This document shows, one piece after another, positions 27,190 to 36,331 of a stretch of 64,000 nt of DNA (position 1 is its first letter; every line of letters starts with the position of its first letter). Location of the stretch: positions 1 through 64,000 of the forward strand of contig NZ_JAKRFZ010000022.1 of NCBI RefSeq assembly GCF_022347765.1. Direction: 5' to 3'. Under the pieces are notes generated by a model, which made no database searches, had not been told where the DNA came from, and saw only the letters and a list, made by a program, of their open reading frames with translations. Both the position numbers and the translations under genes were made by a program. The stretch is from Pseudoalteromonas sp. OOF1S-7 (GTDB taxonomy: Bacteria; Pseudomonadota; Gammaproteobacteria; Enterobacterales; Alteromonadaceae).

Positions 27190-27505
27190 TAAAGTTCACA
27201 CCCAGCAGCTGTTAATGTTGGAAGATCACAATAGCAAAAAAGACACGATTAATCTCTTTTGCCTCGCTTAAGGAGCAAATTTAATTGTTTTGGTTATAAC
27301 AAAACAGGACTTATGTCCGCTGGTCCAATTAGCGGCAGGATTTAATTAATATAGGTACAAATTGTTTTTTGTTATGCTTTTATGACAGCGGACTTATGTC
27401 CTGTACGTTAATTTTGGCTACAAATAAAGTAACACCCTCTGACGAGTTACCACGACAAAAAAACAAAATCGTTGTGCGTCAGAATAAACAAATGAGAGGT
27501 AAATT
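27190..27505. promoter_or_regulatory. Divergent regulatory region of nucleoside uptake and catabolic operons
   Basis: This 316-base interval separates udk-nupC (minus) from deoB-deoD (plus) and contains no gene. Two identical copies of GGACTTATGTCC lie at 27307-27318 and 27390-27401. Flanking bases are CAG...GCTG for one and CAGC...CTG for the other, making them near mirror-image palindromic sites 83 bases apart, close to eight DNA turns. This suggests one regulator binding both sites, with looping possible, and controlling both operons. Confidence 0.6.
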
Positions 27506-28720
27506 ATGGCAAGAGCAATCATATTAATGGCAGACAGCTTGGGCATTGGTGCAGCGCCCGATGCCGAAAAGTTTGGAGATGCTGGTGCTAATACCTTCGC
27601 TCATTTGTTAGCAGCTTATAAGCAAGAAAAAGGCGAAGCCTTATCTTTACCTAATTTAAGTAAGTTAGGTTTAGTTGCCGCATGTGAAGCCGCAGGCAAA
27701 GAAACGTGTGAAGTTGCCGAGCGCAGCGAACCACAAGCAGCCTGGGGCTATGCAAAAGAGTTATCCAGTGGTAAAGATACACCGTCTGGACACTGGGAAA
27801 TGGCAGGCGTACCTGTGTTATTTGATTGGGGTTATTTCCCCAACACACAGCCGTGTTTCCCACAAGAATTTATTGATGAGTTGTGCAAGCGTGCAGAGCT
27901 CCCCGGTATTTTAGGTAACTGCTATGCGTCGGGTACAACCATCTTAGAGCAACTGGGTGAAGAGCACGTCAAAACTGGCATGCCTATTTGCTACACCTCA
28001 GTTGACAGTGTGTTTCAAATAGCCGCACATGAGCAGTCATTCGGCCTTGACAAGCTTTATCAAGTATGTGAAATCGCACGGGCACTGCTTGATGAAATGA
28101 ATATAGGACGAGTGATTGCGCGGCCATTTATAGGCACTTCGAGTGCCGACTTTATTCGTACTGGTAATCGTCGCGATTACTCAGTGTTGCCACCGTCGCC
28201 AACGGTATTAGACAAGCTGGTAAACGATGGTGGTGAGGTGATCAGTATCGGTAAGATCGCAGATATTTATGCGCATCAAGGTATTACGCAAAAGCACAAA
28301 GCGCCTGGACTGATGAATCTGCTGGAAAAAACCAGCGAAGTCATTGACAGTGCGCCTGACCATAGCTTGATCTTCACTAACCTGGTGGATTTTGACGAAA
28401 AATTTGGTCACCGCCGCAATGCGGTTGGATATGCAGAAGCGTTGGCGCAATTTGATGCCTATTTGCCGACGATACTCGATCAGTTAAAAGACGATGATCT
28501 GCTGCTTATTACGGCCGATCACGGTTGTGATCCGACCGCACCGGGCACAGACCACACCCGCGAATACGTGCCAGTATTGGCGTATCGTAACGGAATGAAC
28601 AATACTCCGTTAGGTGAAAGAAACAGCTTCGCAGATATGGGTCAGACACTGGCTCAATGGTTTAACTTATCTGCTTGTGATTATGGTGATGGCTTTGCAG
28701 CCCAACTCGCTAAGGCTTGA
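27506..28720 (+). CDS. deoB: Phosphopentomutase
   Basis: GAGAGG precedes ATG 27506. The 404-residue product has the alkaline-phosphatase-superfamily layout of DeoB. The metal site and N-terminus read DSLGIGAAPDAEKFGDAGANT (about residues 10-30), the phosphorylated Thr segment SSGKDTPSGHWEMAG is at about 87-101, and the second metal site is LVDFDEKFGHRRN and ITADHGCDPTAPGTDHTRE. It interconverts (deoxy)ribose-1-phosphate and -5-phosphate. deoD follows after 17 bases, a normal pairing in nucleoside catabolism. Confidence 0.97.
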   Translation: MARAIILMADSLGIGAAPDAEKFGDAGANTFAHLLAAYKQEKGEALSLPNLSKLGLVAACEAAGKETCEVAERSEPQAAWGYAKELSSGKDTPSGHWEMAGVPVLFDWGYFPNTQPCFPQEFIDELCKRAELPGILGNCYASGTTILEQLGEEHVKTGMPICYTSVDSVFQIAAHEQSFGLDKLYQVCEIARALLDEMNIGRVIARPFIGTSSADFIRTGNRRDYSVLPPSPTVLDKLVNDGGEVISIGKIADIYAHQGITQKHKAPGLMNLLEKTSEVIDSAPDHSLIFTNLVDFDEKFGHRRNAVGYAEALAQFDAYLPTILDQLKDDDLLLITADHGCDPTAPGTDHTREYVPVLAYRNGMNNTPLGERNSFADMGQTLAQWFNLSACDYGDGFAAQLAKA

Positions 28721-28737
28721 TTTAAAGGAAACATGTT

Positions 28738-29439
28738 ATGAGTACTCCGCATATTAATGCTAACCCAGGTGATTTTGCAGAAACGGTGCTAATGCCAGGG
28801 GACCCACTGCGTGCCAAGTACATTGCTGAAAACTTTTTGCAAGACGCACGTCAGGTAACGGACGTACGCAACATGTTTGGTTTTACCGGCACTTATAACG
28901 GTAAGCCAGTTAGTATTATGGGCTCAGGCATGGGTATTCCATCTATGTCTATTTATGCTCGCGAGCTGATTGTCAGCTTTGGTGTTAAGAATTTAATTCG
29001 AATCGGTACTTGTGGTGGTATCAATCAGGATACCAAAATTCGTGATGTGATCTTCGCGCAAGGTGCCAGTACAGATTCAAACGTCAACCGCGCTCGTGTG
29101 CGTGGCTATGATTTTGCCGCGCTGGCCGACTTTGGTCTGCTTGAAAACGGTGTTAACGCAGCTCGTCGTCTGGGTATTGAAGCAAAAGTAGGCAACGTGT
29201 ACACCACAGATACCTTCTATCAGGCCGACAGCAGCTTTTACCCTGAACTGGACAAGCTGGGTGTACTGGCTGTTGATATGGAAACGGCTGGTCTGTATGG
29301 CGTTGCCGCTGAATACGGCGCAAAGGCGATGGCTCTGTTCACTGTGAGTGACCACGTGATCACCGGTGAAGCAACGCCCCCGGAAGAGCGTCAAAGCACG
29401 TTCAATGAAATGGTTAAGATCGCACTAGAATCAATTTAA
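28738..29439 (+). CDS. deoD: Purine nucleoside phosphorylase, DeoD type
   Basis: AAGGA precedes ATG 28738. The 233-residue length is typical for the hexameric bacterial enzyme. Visible motifs: TPHINANPGDFAETVLMPGDPLRAKYIAE with phosphate-binding Gly-Asp-Pro and Arg, GSGMGIPSMSIYA, LIRIGTCGGI, and VDMETAGLYGVAAEYGAKAMALFTVSDHVITGE with the catalytic Asp. It splits purine (deoxy)nucleosides with phosphate and feeds pentose phosphate to DeoB. Confidence 0.97.
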   Translation: MSTPHINANPGDFAETVLMPGDPLRAKYIAENFLQDARQVTDVRNMFGFTGTYNGKPVSIMGSGMGIPSMSIYARELIVSFGVKNLIRIGTCGGINQDTKIRDVIFAQGASTDSNVNRARVRGYDFAALADFGLLENGVNAARRLGIEAKVGNVYTTDTFYQADSSFYPELDKLGVLAVDMETAGLYGVAAEYGAKAMALFTVSDHVITGEATPPEERQSTFNEMVKIALESI

Positions 29440-29530
29440 CGAATTCGGTCCTTTAACAGGGCCTCCCTGTTCCTTGGTAACGTAATCGCAGAGTTTTGGA
29501 GACACGCCTAAAACAACGCGAATCACACCC

Positions 29531-29560
29531 AAAAAGCCGCACTTAGTGCGGCTTTTTTTT
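29531..29560 (+). terminator. Rho-independent terminator after deoD
   Basis: Sequence AAAAAGCCGCAC-TTA-GTGCGGCTTTTTTTT: a 9-10 base GC-rich stem, 3-4 base loop and eight T residues. Confidence 0.95.
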
Positions 29561-29646
29561 AACCTGCGATTTGTTGGCTTGCTGAGCATAGCCACACATT
29601 TCAGGAGTTGCTCTTCAAGTGCTTCCGAACGTTTATTGACTATTTT

Positions 29647-29819
29647 ATACCAATTTCACTAAATACCTGTTCAATCTGAAGGAGCAAATATGACGCTAAC
29701 GGCGTTAAAAATTTCTCATTTATAACCTTTACCTAAGGTATGAGTTCGCAAATTTTTGCCTGGTTAGCGAGCATATTTTCTTGCCTCAAAATAGAACACT
29801 TAATTAAGCAAATTGGTAT
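29647..29819. repeat. MITE-like element, copy 2 (copy 1 at 21627-21788)
   Basis: The ends ATACCAATTT and AAATTGGTAT are the same as in copy 1, with the same internal blocks and a somewhat longer and more diverged centre. It lies about 100 bases upstream of the TPR gene. Together with the deoD terminator it accounts for most of the 480-base gap 29440-29920. Confidence 0.8.
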
Positions 29820-29920
29820 TAGTTGTTCCGATATAAGTGCTCTGATCTTTAAGCTTCGTTGGTTTTATATCGCCAACTCGCGATATACTCAGGGTGATTG
29901 TTTTTATATTAGGTTCAGAG

Positions 29921-30910
29921 ATGATGGCTTTTTCGATGATGTTACTGACCTGGGCGTTGGCTGTTTCAACACAGAATACATGTACTTTGCCTGTTGAGTT
30001 ATTCAAAACACAGGCAACCAACCAGCCGCATCAAGCCATACAAACCTATTTAAACCATAAACAAAGTCTCCGACGAACGCTCTGCGCAGACACCACTCTG
30101 GTATATCGCTACTTACTGATGGCTGCAACCCGAGAACAAAACTGGCCGCTGGTTGAGGAGGCAGCCATGGCGCTCCAATCGACTCATCTGGCTTCTGATG
30201 TGGAAGGAAAAGAGCTCAATATTATCAATAATATCGGAGTGGCCTATCGCAAGGCCGGCCAACCTCAGGATGCCCTGGCACATTATCGCTGCGCCTTAAC
30301 CTATGCGAGAACACACGATACCAGAGCGCTCATTAAGATTAATATTGCGATAGTACACCGTAATATCGAACAGCCTGCAATTGGTTTTCGTTTACTTGAA
30401 GGCATAGACGAGGGGTATTTACCGAGTGTTATACTGGCAGGCTTGCATGTAGCCAAAGGTAACACGGCTTTGCAGCTCAAACGCTATGATGAAGCACTGC
30501 GCGCTTATCAGCAGGCTCGCAATCATTATCTGAAAATAGAAGACAGGCGTAATGCCCAGGCTGTGGTTGCTAATATGCTGGTTGTGGCGTTGGCGACGAA
30601 TGACTTGGGGAATTATGATCGGCTACGCCCTCAGAGCACACTTGATCTCGGTTTGCTCACTGACCACGGACAGCGTTTTGTAAATTGGCTGGACACCTTC
30701 CGGTCATATAATGCTGCTAATAATCTGAGTCAGACACAGCAGCAACAACTCCAGGACATACAGGAAATAGCAGCAGATTATCGTGAGTTTGTTGTGTTGT
30801 TGTCGGCGCGTTTTGGTCTGAATCAGGATGTGGCGCTACGAACTCGAAATAAAAGCCACCATTCACCTCTGTCGGGTGCGTTGGCTAAACACTGGTGCCC
30901 GTCGTTATAA
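29921..30910 (+). CDS. Exported TPR-repeat protein
   Basis: The start is taken at ATG 29921, since the upstream GTG-type frame begins inside unrelated sequence. The 329-residue product begins with a signal-like helix (MMAFSMMLLTWALAVS). Tetratricopeptide-type helix pairs follow: NIINNIGVAYRKAGQPQDALAHYRCALTYAR (about residues 94-125) and VAKGNTALQLKRYDEALRAYQQARNHYLK (about 178-207). It is probably a periplasmic scaffold. No neighbouring partner is evident; a MITE-like repeat lies just upstream and may alter its expression. Confidence 0.65.
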   Translation: MMAFSMMLLTWALAVSTQNTCTLPVELFKTQATNQPHQAIQTYLNHKQSLRRTLCADTTLVYRYLLMAATREQNWPLVEEAAMALQSTHLASDVEGKELNIINNIGVAYRKAGQPQDALAHYRCALTYARTHDTRALIKINIAIVHRNIEQPAIGFRLLEGIDEGYLPSVILAGLHVAKGNTALQLKRYDEALRAYQQARNHYLKIEDRRNAQAVVANMLVVALATNDLGNYDRLRPQSTLDLGLLTDHGQRFVNWLDTFRSYNAANNLSQTQQQQLQDIQEIAADYREFVVLLSARFGLNQDVALRTRNKSHHSPLSGALAKHWCPSL

Positions 30911-31007
30911 CAACAGTGGTTTTTGATGGTTTAGCATAAAAATTTGTTTTTACCTCACTTTATGCCAGATTTAAGGGGCGGGCATAGTAAAATGATCGGG
31001 AGCAATT

Positions 31008-31748
31008 ATGGCAAACTGGGTGAATGGTAAAGTGGTCGAAAAGCTGTGGTGGACACCCAGCTTATTTAGTATCAAAGTGGCGGCAGACATCGACCCTTTT
31101 TGTGCCGGTCAGTTTACCAAGCTGGCTTTGCCTGTTGAAGATAAGAAAGTGTCTCGCGCATACTCTTTCGTTAATGCGCCTCAGGACCCACTACTCGAAT
31201 TCTTTCTGATCGAAGTACCGGATGGTCAGTTGTCTTCTCCACTGGCCTCGTTAGACATTGGCGATGATATTCTGGTGGCAGGTAAACCCAGCGGATTCTT
31301 TACACTCGATGAAGTACCGGACGCCAGCGTACTGTGGATGCTCAGCACCGGAACCGCGATAGGTCCTTTTTTATCAATGCTAAGTGATGGCAAGCTATGG
31401 AAGCGGTTTGATAAAGTGGTTCTGGTGAATGGTGTGCGTCATGCGCAGGACTTATGTTATCAAGACATGCTACTGGATACCGAAAAAATATTTAAGCAGT
31501 TTAATTATGTCCCTTTGGTCAGCCGCGAGCGGGCCGAACATACGCTGTCCGGGCGAGTCACAAGTTTGCTGGAAAGCGGTGAACTGAGCCGCCATTGTGG
31601 TTTTGACCAATTACCCGCAGACAGTCAGTTTATGTTGTGTGGTAACCCGCAAATGGTGAAAGATACCAGCGCGTTATTGCAGACCATGGGTTTTTCACGG
31701 AATCGGCGTGCAAAACCAGGCCACATTACGGTAGAGCAGTATTGGTGA
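31008..31748 (+). CDS. fpr: Ferredoxin/flavodoxin-NADP+ reductase
   Basis: GGGAGC precedes ATG 31008. The 246-residue product has the bacterial Fpr layout. An FAD domain carries GQFTKLAL and SRAYSFVNAP (RxYS FAD-binding motif near residues 48-51). An NADP domain shows MLSTGTAIGPFLSML, VLVNGVRHAQDLCY and FMLCGNPQMV. It ends HITVEQYW, with the aromatic C-terminus that stacks on flavin. It moves electrons between NADPH and ferredoxin or flavodoxin, often in oxidative-stress defence. Confidence 0.93.
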   Translation: MANWVNGKVVEKLWWTPSLFSIKVAADIDPFCAGQFTKLALPVEDKKVSRAYSFVNAPQDPLLEFFLIEVPDGQLSSPLASLDIGDDILVAGKPSGFFTLDEVPDASVLWMLSTGTAIGPFLSMLSDGKLWKRFDKVVLVNGVRHAQDLCYQDMLLDTEKIFKQFNYVPLVSRERAEHTLSGRVTSLLESGELSRHCGFDQLPADSQFMLCGNPQMVKDTSALLQTMGFSRNRRAKPGHITVEQYW

Positions 31749-31866
31749 GTTAATGGTAATGTATTGAGAGATTGACACCGTAACAGCGTGAATCTTGCCT
31801 GAACCTGTATTCTGATCCGCGAATTTGTTATCTTGCAGGCCAAATTGTCCCATCAAAAGGTAATTT

Positions 31867-32325
31867 ATGAAGTACCTACTTGTTCTGATTGTGCTAATCT
31901 ACTCTGTTTCCGGGCTGGCAAACCCGGCGCTTGATGAAGAGGCCAGTGAATATCAGCTAGCAAAGACAGAGCAGGAGTTAGCGGCCGAAGCTGTGGTAGA
32001 CAAGCTTATCATGGCATACAACGCACAGAATATTCGCCAGTTCATAGAGTTATATGCAGAAGACGTTGAGTTTTATATGTATCCACAAACGCTGATGTTT
32101 AAGGGCAAAGAAAAACTTATTGAGCGTTATGGACTGATGTTCAAAAAAATGCACTGTCTTAAAGCAACGTCAATAAAGCGAGTGACGCATGGCTCAATCG
32201 TTATTGATCATGAAACCTCAGAGATCTGCAGTACAGAGCCGGGTGTCGTTGATAAACGCTCAGAGTTTGTCACTAGCTATCAAATTGAAGAGGGTAAAAT
32301 TAAAAAAGTGGTGTTTTTCCGCTAA
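31867..32325 (+). CDS. Secreted NTF2-like (SnoaL-type) protein
   Basis: The 152-residue product has a signal peptide (cleavage about residue 18, GLA-NPALD). A cone-shaped NTF2-like fold follows: VVDKLIMAYNAQNIRQFIELYAEDVEFYMYPQTLMFKGKEKLIERYG is the canonical first helix-strand unit of about 46 residues. Terminal strands are VTSYQIEEGKIKKVVFFR. Two cysteines (HCL, EICS) may form a disulfide. The ligand or reaction is unknown. Confidence 0.72.
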   Translation: MKYLLVLIVLIYSVSGLANPALDEEASEYQLAKTEQELAAEAVVDKLIMAYNAQNIRQFIELYAEDVEFYMYPQTLMFKGKEKLIERYGLMFKKMHCLKATSIKRVTHGSIVIDHETSEICSTEPGVVDKRSEFVTSYQIEEGKIKKVVFFR

Positions 32326-32395
32326 TCACAAAAGCGCACTGACTGAGTCGTTCTAGTCAGATGCGCCATTTTGGGACTTGTTATGGCTGGTGTTA

Positions 32396-33277
32396 CTACC
32401 AGTGCTCTACCAGCTCTTTAAAGCTTGGGTTAGTTTCCAGCACCTGAAATGACGGTTCGTGTGTTAGTTCGTTTTTCAGGTTGGGTGAGTAAGCCAGGGC
32501 CATTTTAATGTCGGCTATGGCATCTGCTTGTTGTTCCAGCATGGCATAAGCACAAGCGCGTTGCCAGTAGGCGTAGCCGTAGTCGCTGTCGATTTCTAGT
32601 GCCTGGTTACACAGGTTAATGGCCGGACCGGTTTGCTCCAGTTCCAGCAGTGCATCTGCCTTATACACCAGTGCTTCGACGTCATCAGGCTGGCGCTTAA
32701 GGATTTCGTCATACATCTCGATTTTACCTTGCATATCACTTTCCAGATTGGCCCGCATCCACAATGAATGGACCTCATTGGTGATGGTGATTTTGCGGTG
32801 GTTATTGAGGATTTCTTCTGAGCGCTCTTTGAGCTTTTCCTCCAAGGTGCCGAGTCTTTGTTCATACTCTGCCGTAATATCGCCCACCCGATCATTAACG
32901 GTTTCTTCTACCTTATTTTTGATATCGCGTAGTGAGTTCCAACCGGCCAAAACCAGCAGTGAGGCGGTCGCGGTAATAATAAATAACACGTTGTTGATGG
33001 TGTCTGTGGTGTAAGTCAGTGCCCGGTCGGCAGCATCCAGTTGTTTGTGAGTGAGCTGTAAGGTGACATCTTCACGTAATTTTTGCTGATCCTGCCGTAA
33101 AGACTTTAATTCATCCAGCACATAGCGTTCCATTAGCGGGCGATACATGGGCTCTTTCAGCTGTTGTAATGCTTGTTGCTGCTGCTGTTCAGTCAGGGTT
33201 GTTGTAGGTTGTGAAGCGTGTGCGGTAAGGGTACAGCACATCAGTAAAGAGACGAAAAGGAGGATATTTTTTAACAT
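32396..33277 (-). CDS. Membrane-anchored coiled-coil/TPR protein
   Basis: The start is taken at ATG 33277, giving a signal peptide (MLKNILLFVSLLMCCTLTAHAS); a TTG at 33337 would add 20 residues. After a Gln-rich segment there is a membrane helix (about residues 100-120, NVLFIITATASLLVLAGW). A coiled coil (about 125-165, EYEQRLGTLEEKLKERSEEI) and three TPR-like units (about 180-290) follow. No family name is recognised. It is divergent from the adjacent solute-binding protein gene. Confidence 0.6.
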   Translation of the reverse strand: MLKNILLFVSLLMCCTLTAHASQPTTTLTEQQQQQALQQLKEPMYRPLMERYVLDELKSLRQDQQKLREDVTLQLTHKQLDAADRALTYTTDTINNVLFIITATASLLVLAGWNSLRDIKNKVEETVNDRVGDITAEYEQRLGTLEEKLKERSEEILNNHRKITITNEVHSLWMRANLESDMQGKIEMYDEILKRQPDDVEALVYKADALLELEQTGPAINLCNQALEIDSDYGYAYWQRACAYAMLEQQADAIADIKMALAYSPNLKNELTHEPSFQVLETNPSFKELVEHW

Positions 33278-33401
33278 AGCAGTGATCTGTTTGAGAGTTT
33301 GGTCTAGCATGTTGCATGAGAGGCTCAGAAATTGCAAAGTCTGCGGATGTAGTTGCGCAGGTTCTGGTCGAGATAGCAGGTATTGAGGTTAAAAATATTG
33401 C

Positions 33402-34193
33402 ATGAGGTATTGCACGGTATTTAGGGGAGGTTTTTTAACTTTGCTGGCATCGCTGGTCATGTCTCTCGATTTAGTCGCCGCAAATCTGGAACCGCGTCCC
33501 GTGATTGTGCCCTCACCTGAGCCGGACATCCAACTCCAGGTGGTAACTGAAGAATGGGTGCCTTACAACTTCATCAATCAACAGGGGCAGGTCGATGGGC
33601 GTGCAACCCAAAAAGTGCGCGAAGTGCTGGACGCTGCTGGTGTCAGCTACGAAATTCTGGTTTTCCCCTGGACCAGGGCGATGAAAATTGCGCAGACTCA
33701 GCCCAACACCATGATTTATTCGATTTTTCGAACACCCGAGCGCGAAGCCCATTTTGAATGGGCGTGTCCTTTGTTAAGACCGGTCAAAGAGCATCTCTTT
33801 CGGTTAGCCTCCCGAAACGATATAAAGCTTAATTCACTTGACGATGCTAAGCGCTACATTACTGCTTTGGTCAGAGGCAGTGTGACCCATGAATATCTGC
33901 TCTCCAAAGGGTTTAAGGGCGGTGTCAACCTGGACTTGTCTGCTGAGCCCAGCTCGTTGGCCAGAAAGCTACTGGCAGGGCGGGTAGATTTTCTGATTAC
34001 CACAGAGTTTACCATCTATGAGGCGCTGCGTCTGATCGGTAAGCCCTACGAGACAGTTACTTCCGCGCTGGAAGTACGTGACCGTTCGGGACAGAGGGCG
34101 TGTATGGCATTTCATCCTGGCACAGAAAGTGAATTCATTGATAAGATTCGTCGGGCTCTGGCGGAGCACAACCGAAGTTATATTGGTCCTTAA
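33402..34193 (+). CDS. Periplasmic solute-binding protein, family 3 (PBPb)-like
   Basis: The 263-residue product has an N-terminal signal peptide (about residues 1-27). The bilobed binding-protein pattern then runs LQVVTEEWVPYNFINQQGQVDGRATQKVREVLDAAGVSYEI...WTRAMKIAQ, MIYSIFRTPEREAHFEW, a hinge LVRGSVTHEYLLSKGF, SSLARKLLAGRVDFLI and a C-terminal helix IDKIRRAL. Such orphan family 3 proteins in Pseudoalteromonas and Shewanella lack a cognate ABC permease nearby, as here, and may serve sensing. Ligand unknown. Confidence 0.78.
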   Translation: MRYCTVFRGGFLTLLASLVMSLDLVAANLEPRPVIVPSPEPDIQLQVVTEEWVPYNFINQQGQVDGRATQKVREVLDAAGVSYEILVFPWTRAMKIAQTQPNTMIYSIFRTPEREAHFEWACPLLRPVKEHLFRLASRNDIKLNSLDDAKRYITALVRGSVTHEYLLSKGFKGGVNLDLSAEPSSLARKLLAGRVDFLITTEFTIYEALRLIGKPYETVTSALEVRDRSGQRACMAFHPGTESEFIDKIRRALAEHNRSYIGP

Positions 34194-34324
34194 TTGGTTC
34201 TCCATTTACCCATCTTTTTCAACTTTATTGACGACTTCTTGAACAAATTTGACGTCTCTGTCACAGTGACAATGCAACACATTCTGTTTGCTATCAAATA
34301 AAAATATAATCAAGGAGTTAGAGT

Positions 34325-35815
34325 ATGAGTATAGCTAGAATTTTAATCCCGCTGTTAGGCTCTCTGATATTGGCCATGGCGTTCAATACCAAGGCAATGA
34401 CTTTGTCAGAGTTACACCAGATTAAAAAGGGCAAGTTTTTTCTCGCTGGTAACACACCGGATGAACCGGTTGTGAGTTTAGCGCTTAAAAAGCGTGGTGC
34501 AGGTGAATACAAAAGTACAAGTTCAAGCGCGCTGCAGTGGCGTAAAACGGCAGATGGACTCCAGGCCACCCTCCAGTCACCCGAGCTAATATGGGAATTT
34601 ACTGAGCAGGGGACGCCTTTTCGTTCAGAGATCTATCAATGGAGTGTATACCCTAAAGGCAGCGGCGATGAAGTGACCTATGTTCAGCATATTCGTATAG
34701 TGCGGCTGGATACTATGGAAGTGGTGGAGACCAGCCAGCAGAGTTTTTCCGGCTTGTTATTATCGGCAAAAGCGATGGATGAATGGCCTACTGATCTGGC
34801 TGAAGGGGTCTGGTCGCTGCCGGCTGTTGATCATATATACCAAGGTGCAGACTCAGTATCTGTATTTGGTGATGTTGATGCGCGCTTTTTTGCTAATGGG
34901 CGTGGCGAGATAACACATTATGACAACAGCACCAGTCGTTTCAAGTGGCGTTTAAGAGGGAATCGTTTGTCTTTAAAGTATTGGCGCAATGGTGTGAAAA
35001 AGAAATTTACATTCAGAATTGTAGAGCCGGTCAACGGAATTGGTCTGCGTGTGATTGCCACTTTGCATGATACCGATAATACTGCGCCATTGGTCCGTAC
35101 GGGCTTCATGATTAAGCAACAGGATCTGCACTTCAATTACGACAATACGGTAGGTGCTTGGCGCAGCGGCGATATTCGTTACGATTACTATGAAGACCAT
35201 ATCCATATCCCAAACCTGGCCTTCCCTGCGTCCCTTTGGGCTTTTAATCAGAATGGGGAAATAGAGCGACAGAAGATAGTGCACCCAGAGCTGGGCACCG
35301 TGACGGTGTGCCCCGATGATACTTGCTATGTTTCTTGTGTTTTCAAGATGAAGTTACTGGCGCGAGATAATGATATCTTGTACATCTCATTTACATCGGA
35401 TTCTGAGCTGGTACCGGGCGGTCCTCATGTCTTTATGGGTAAAGCCGTCAAACCTTTTCAGCTGAAAAAGCAACATAGTGTATCTGGTTTTAACTATAGC
35501 TGGCTGAGCCAAACTAGGTTTACGGTGAAATCAGGGGACGAGTCTGAACTTTACTTCTTTTCATTAATGCCGACAGCTAATGGCGAGTGGGAGTATCTTT
35601 ATTCAAAAGGCACCCCCAGAAATGTTCAGGGACAATTCTCCGTGGTGGACGGTAAGCTTCATCTTTCTGCCACTGACGGAGCGGTCCAGGTCGTTGAAAT
35701 AGTGGATGCTAATCGCAAAGCGATATCGGTTTGTCGTTACCCTCTTGGTACCCAGTGTGGTGCTGGTGACGAAGCAACTATGGTATTTCACAACGGGTTA
35801 GAGCAAATTAAGTAA
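34325..35815 (+). CDS. Secreted protein of unknown function
   Basis: AAGGAG precedes ATG 34325. The 496-residue product begins with a signal peptide (about residues 1-24, cleavage after TKA). The remainder is beta-rich, with paired cysteines near the middle (VTVCPDDTCYVSC) and end (VCRYPLGTQC). No catalytic motif or family is recognised. It is a single gene ending at a strong hairpin. Confidence 0.6.
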   Translation: MSIARILIPLLGSLILAMAFNTKAMTLSELHQIKKGKFFLAGNTPDEPVVSLALKKRGAGEYKSTSSSALQWRKTADGLQATLQSPELIWEFTEQGTPFRSEIYQWSVYPKGSGDEVTYVQHIRIVRLDTMEVVETSQQSFSGLLLSAKAMDEWPTDLAEGVWSLPAVDHIYQGADSVSVFGDVDARFFANGRGEITHYDNSTSRFKWRLRGNRLSLKYWRNGVKKKFTFRIVEPVNGIGLRVIATLHDTDNTAPLVRTGFMIKQQDLHFNYDNTVGAWRSGDIRYDYYEDHIHIPNLAFPASLWAFNQNGEIERQKIVHPELGTVTVCPDDTCYVSCVFKMKLLARDNDILYISFTSDSELVPGGPHVFMGKAVKPFQLKKQHSVSGFNYSWLSQTRFTVKSGDESELYFFSLMPTANGEWEYLYSKGTPRNVQGQFSVVDGKLHLSATDGAVQVVEIVDANRKAISVCRYPLGTQCGAGDEATMVFHNGLEQIK

Positions 35816-35860
35816 ATAATGGAACCAGGCTGCCTTGCGCAGGAGCCTGGTTCCATTATT
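35815..35860. terminator. Bidirectional terminator hairpin
   Basis: Perfect 17-base arms AATAATGGAACCAGGCT (35815-35831) and AGCCTGGTTCCATTATT (35844-35860) enclose a 12-base loop. It lies between the convergent 34325 (plus) and 35881 (minus) genes. The A/T-rich ends suit termination on both strands. Confidence 0.85.
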
Positions 35861-35880
35861 CTGGCCAGTTGTCAGTGGCT

Positions 35881-36177
35881 CTAAACGGCTGTACTAGGTA
35901 GAAGCTGATATAAAGCGATGACAACAACAAGCGAAATACCAATGAGCAGGTAAGGTGAGCTTGTTGAGCGCTCGTTGGACTGAGCAACCAGATGTTTTTC
36001 ATACAACTTGCGGCCATAGCCTGCATTGCCATCCAAGCGTGTTTGCGAGTAGCGGGGAAAAGCCAGAATACCCATAGTGGCAAACAGGGCGGCATTTACC
36101 CAATGTCCTTTCAGTAGTGTCAGTAATGCCAGCGTCAGCAAGGCAATGCCCGAGATCCATCTGATTAAATAAGCCAT
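35881..36177 (-). CDS. Small membrane protein
   Basis: The 98-residue product has hydrophobic segments at about 5-23 and 28-43 and a third at about 76-94, with a polar middle. No family is recognised. It is followed by the shared terminator and appears monocistronic. Confidence 0.5.
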   Translation of the reverse strand: MAYLIRWISGIALLTLALLTLLKGHWVNAALFATMGILAFPRYSQTRLDGNAGYGRKLYEKHLVAQSNERSTSSPYLLIGISLVVVIALYQLLPSTAV

Positions 36178-36331
36178 AGTGCGTCCGATGCAATAATAAA
36201 ACAGGCTGTACTCTAGAGTTTGAGTTCTAATCTTGCAAGTGAATCGCCCTCAATATAGGTAAATTACAGGTTTAACCTATTTCTCTCACTCATTGAGTGG
36301 GTTATATCTCACATTTAGTGAACGTCTGGTA

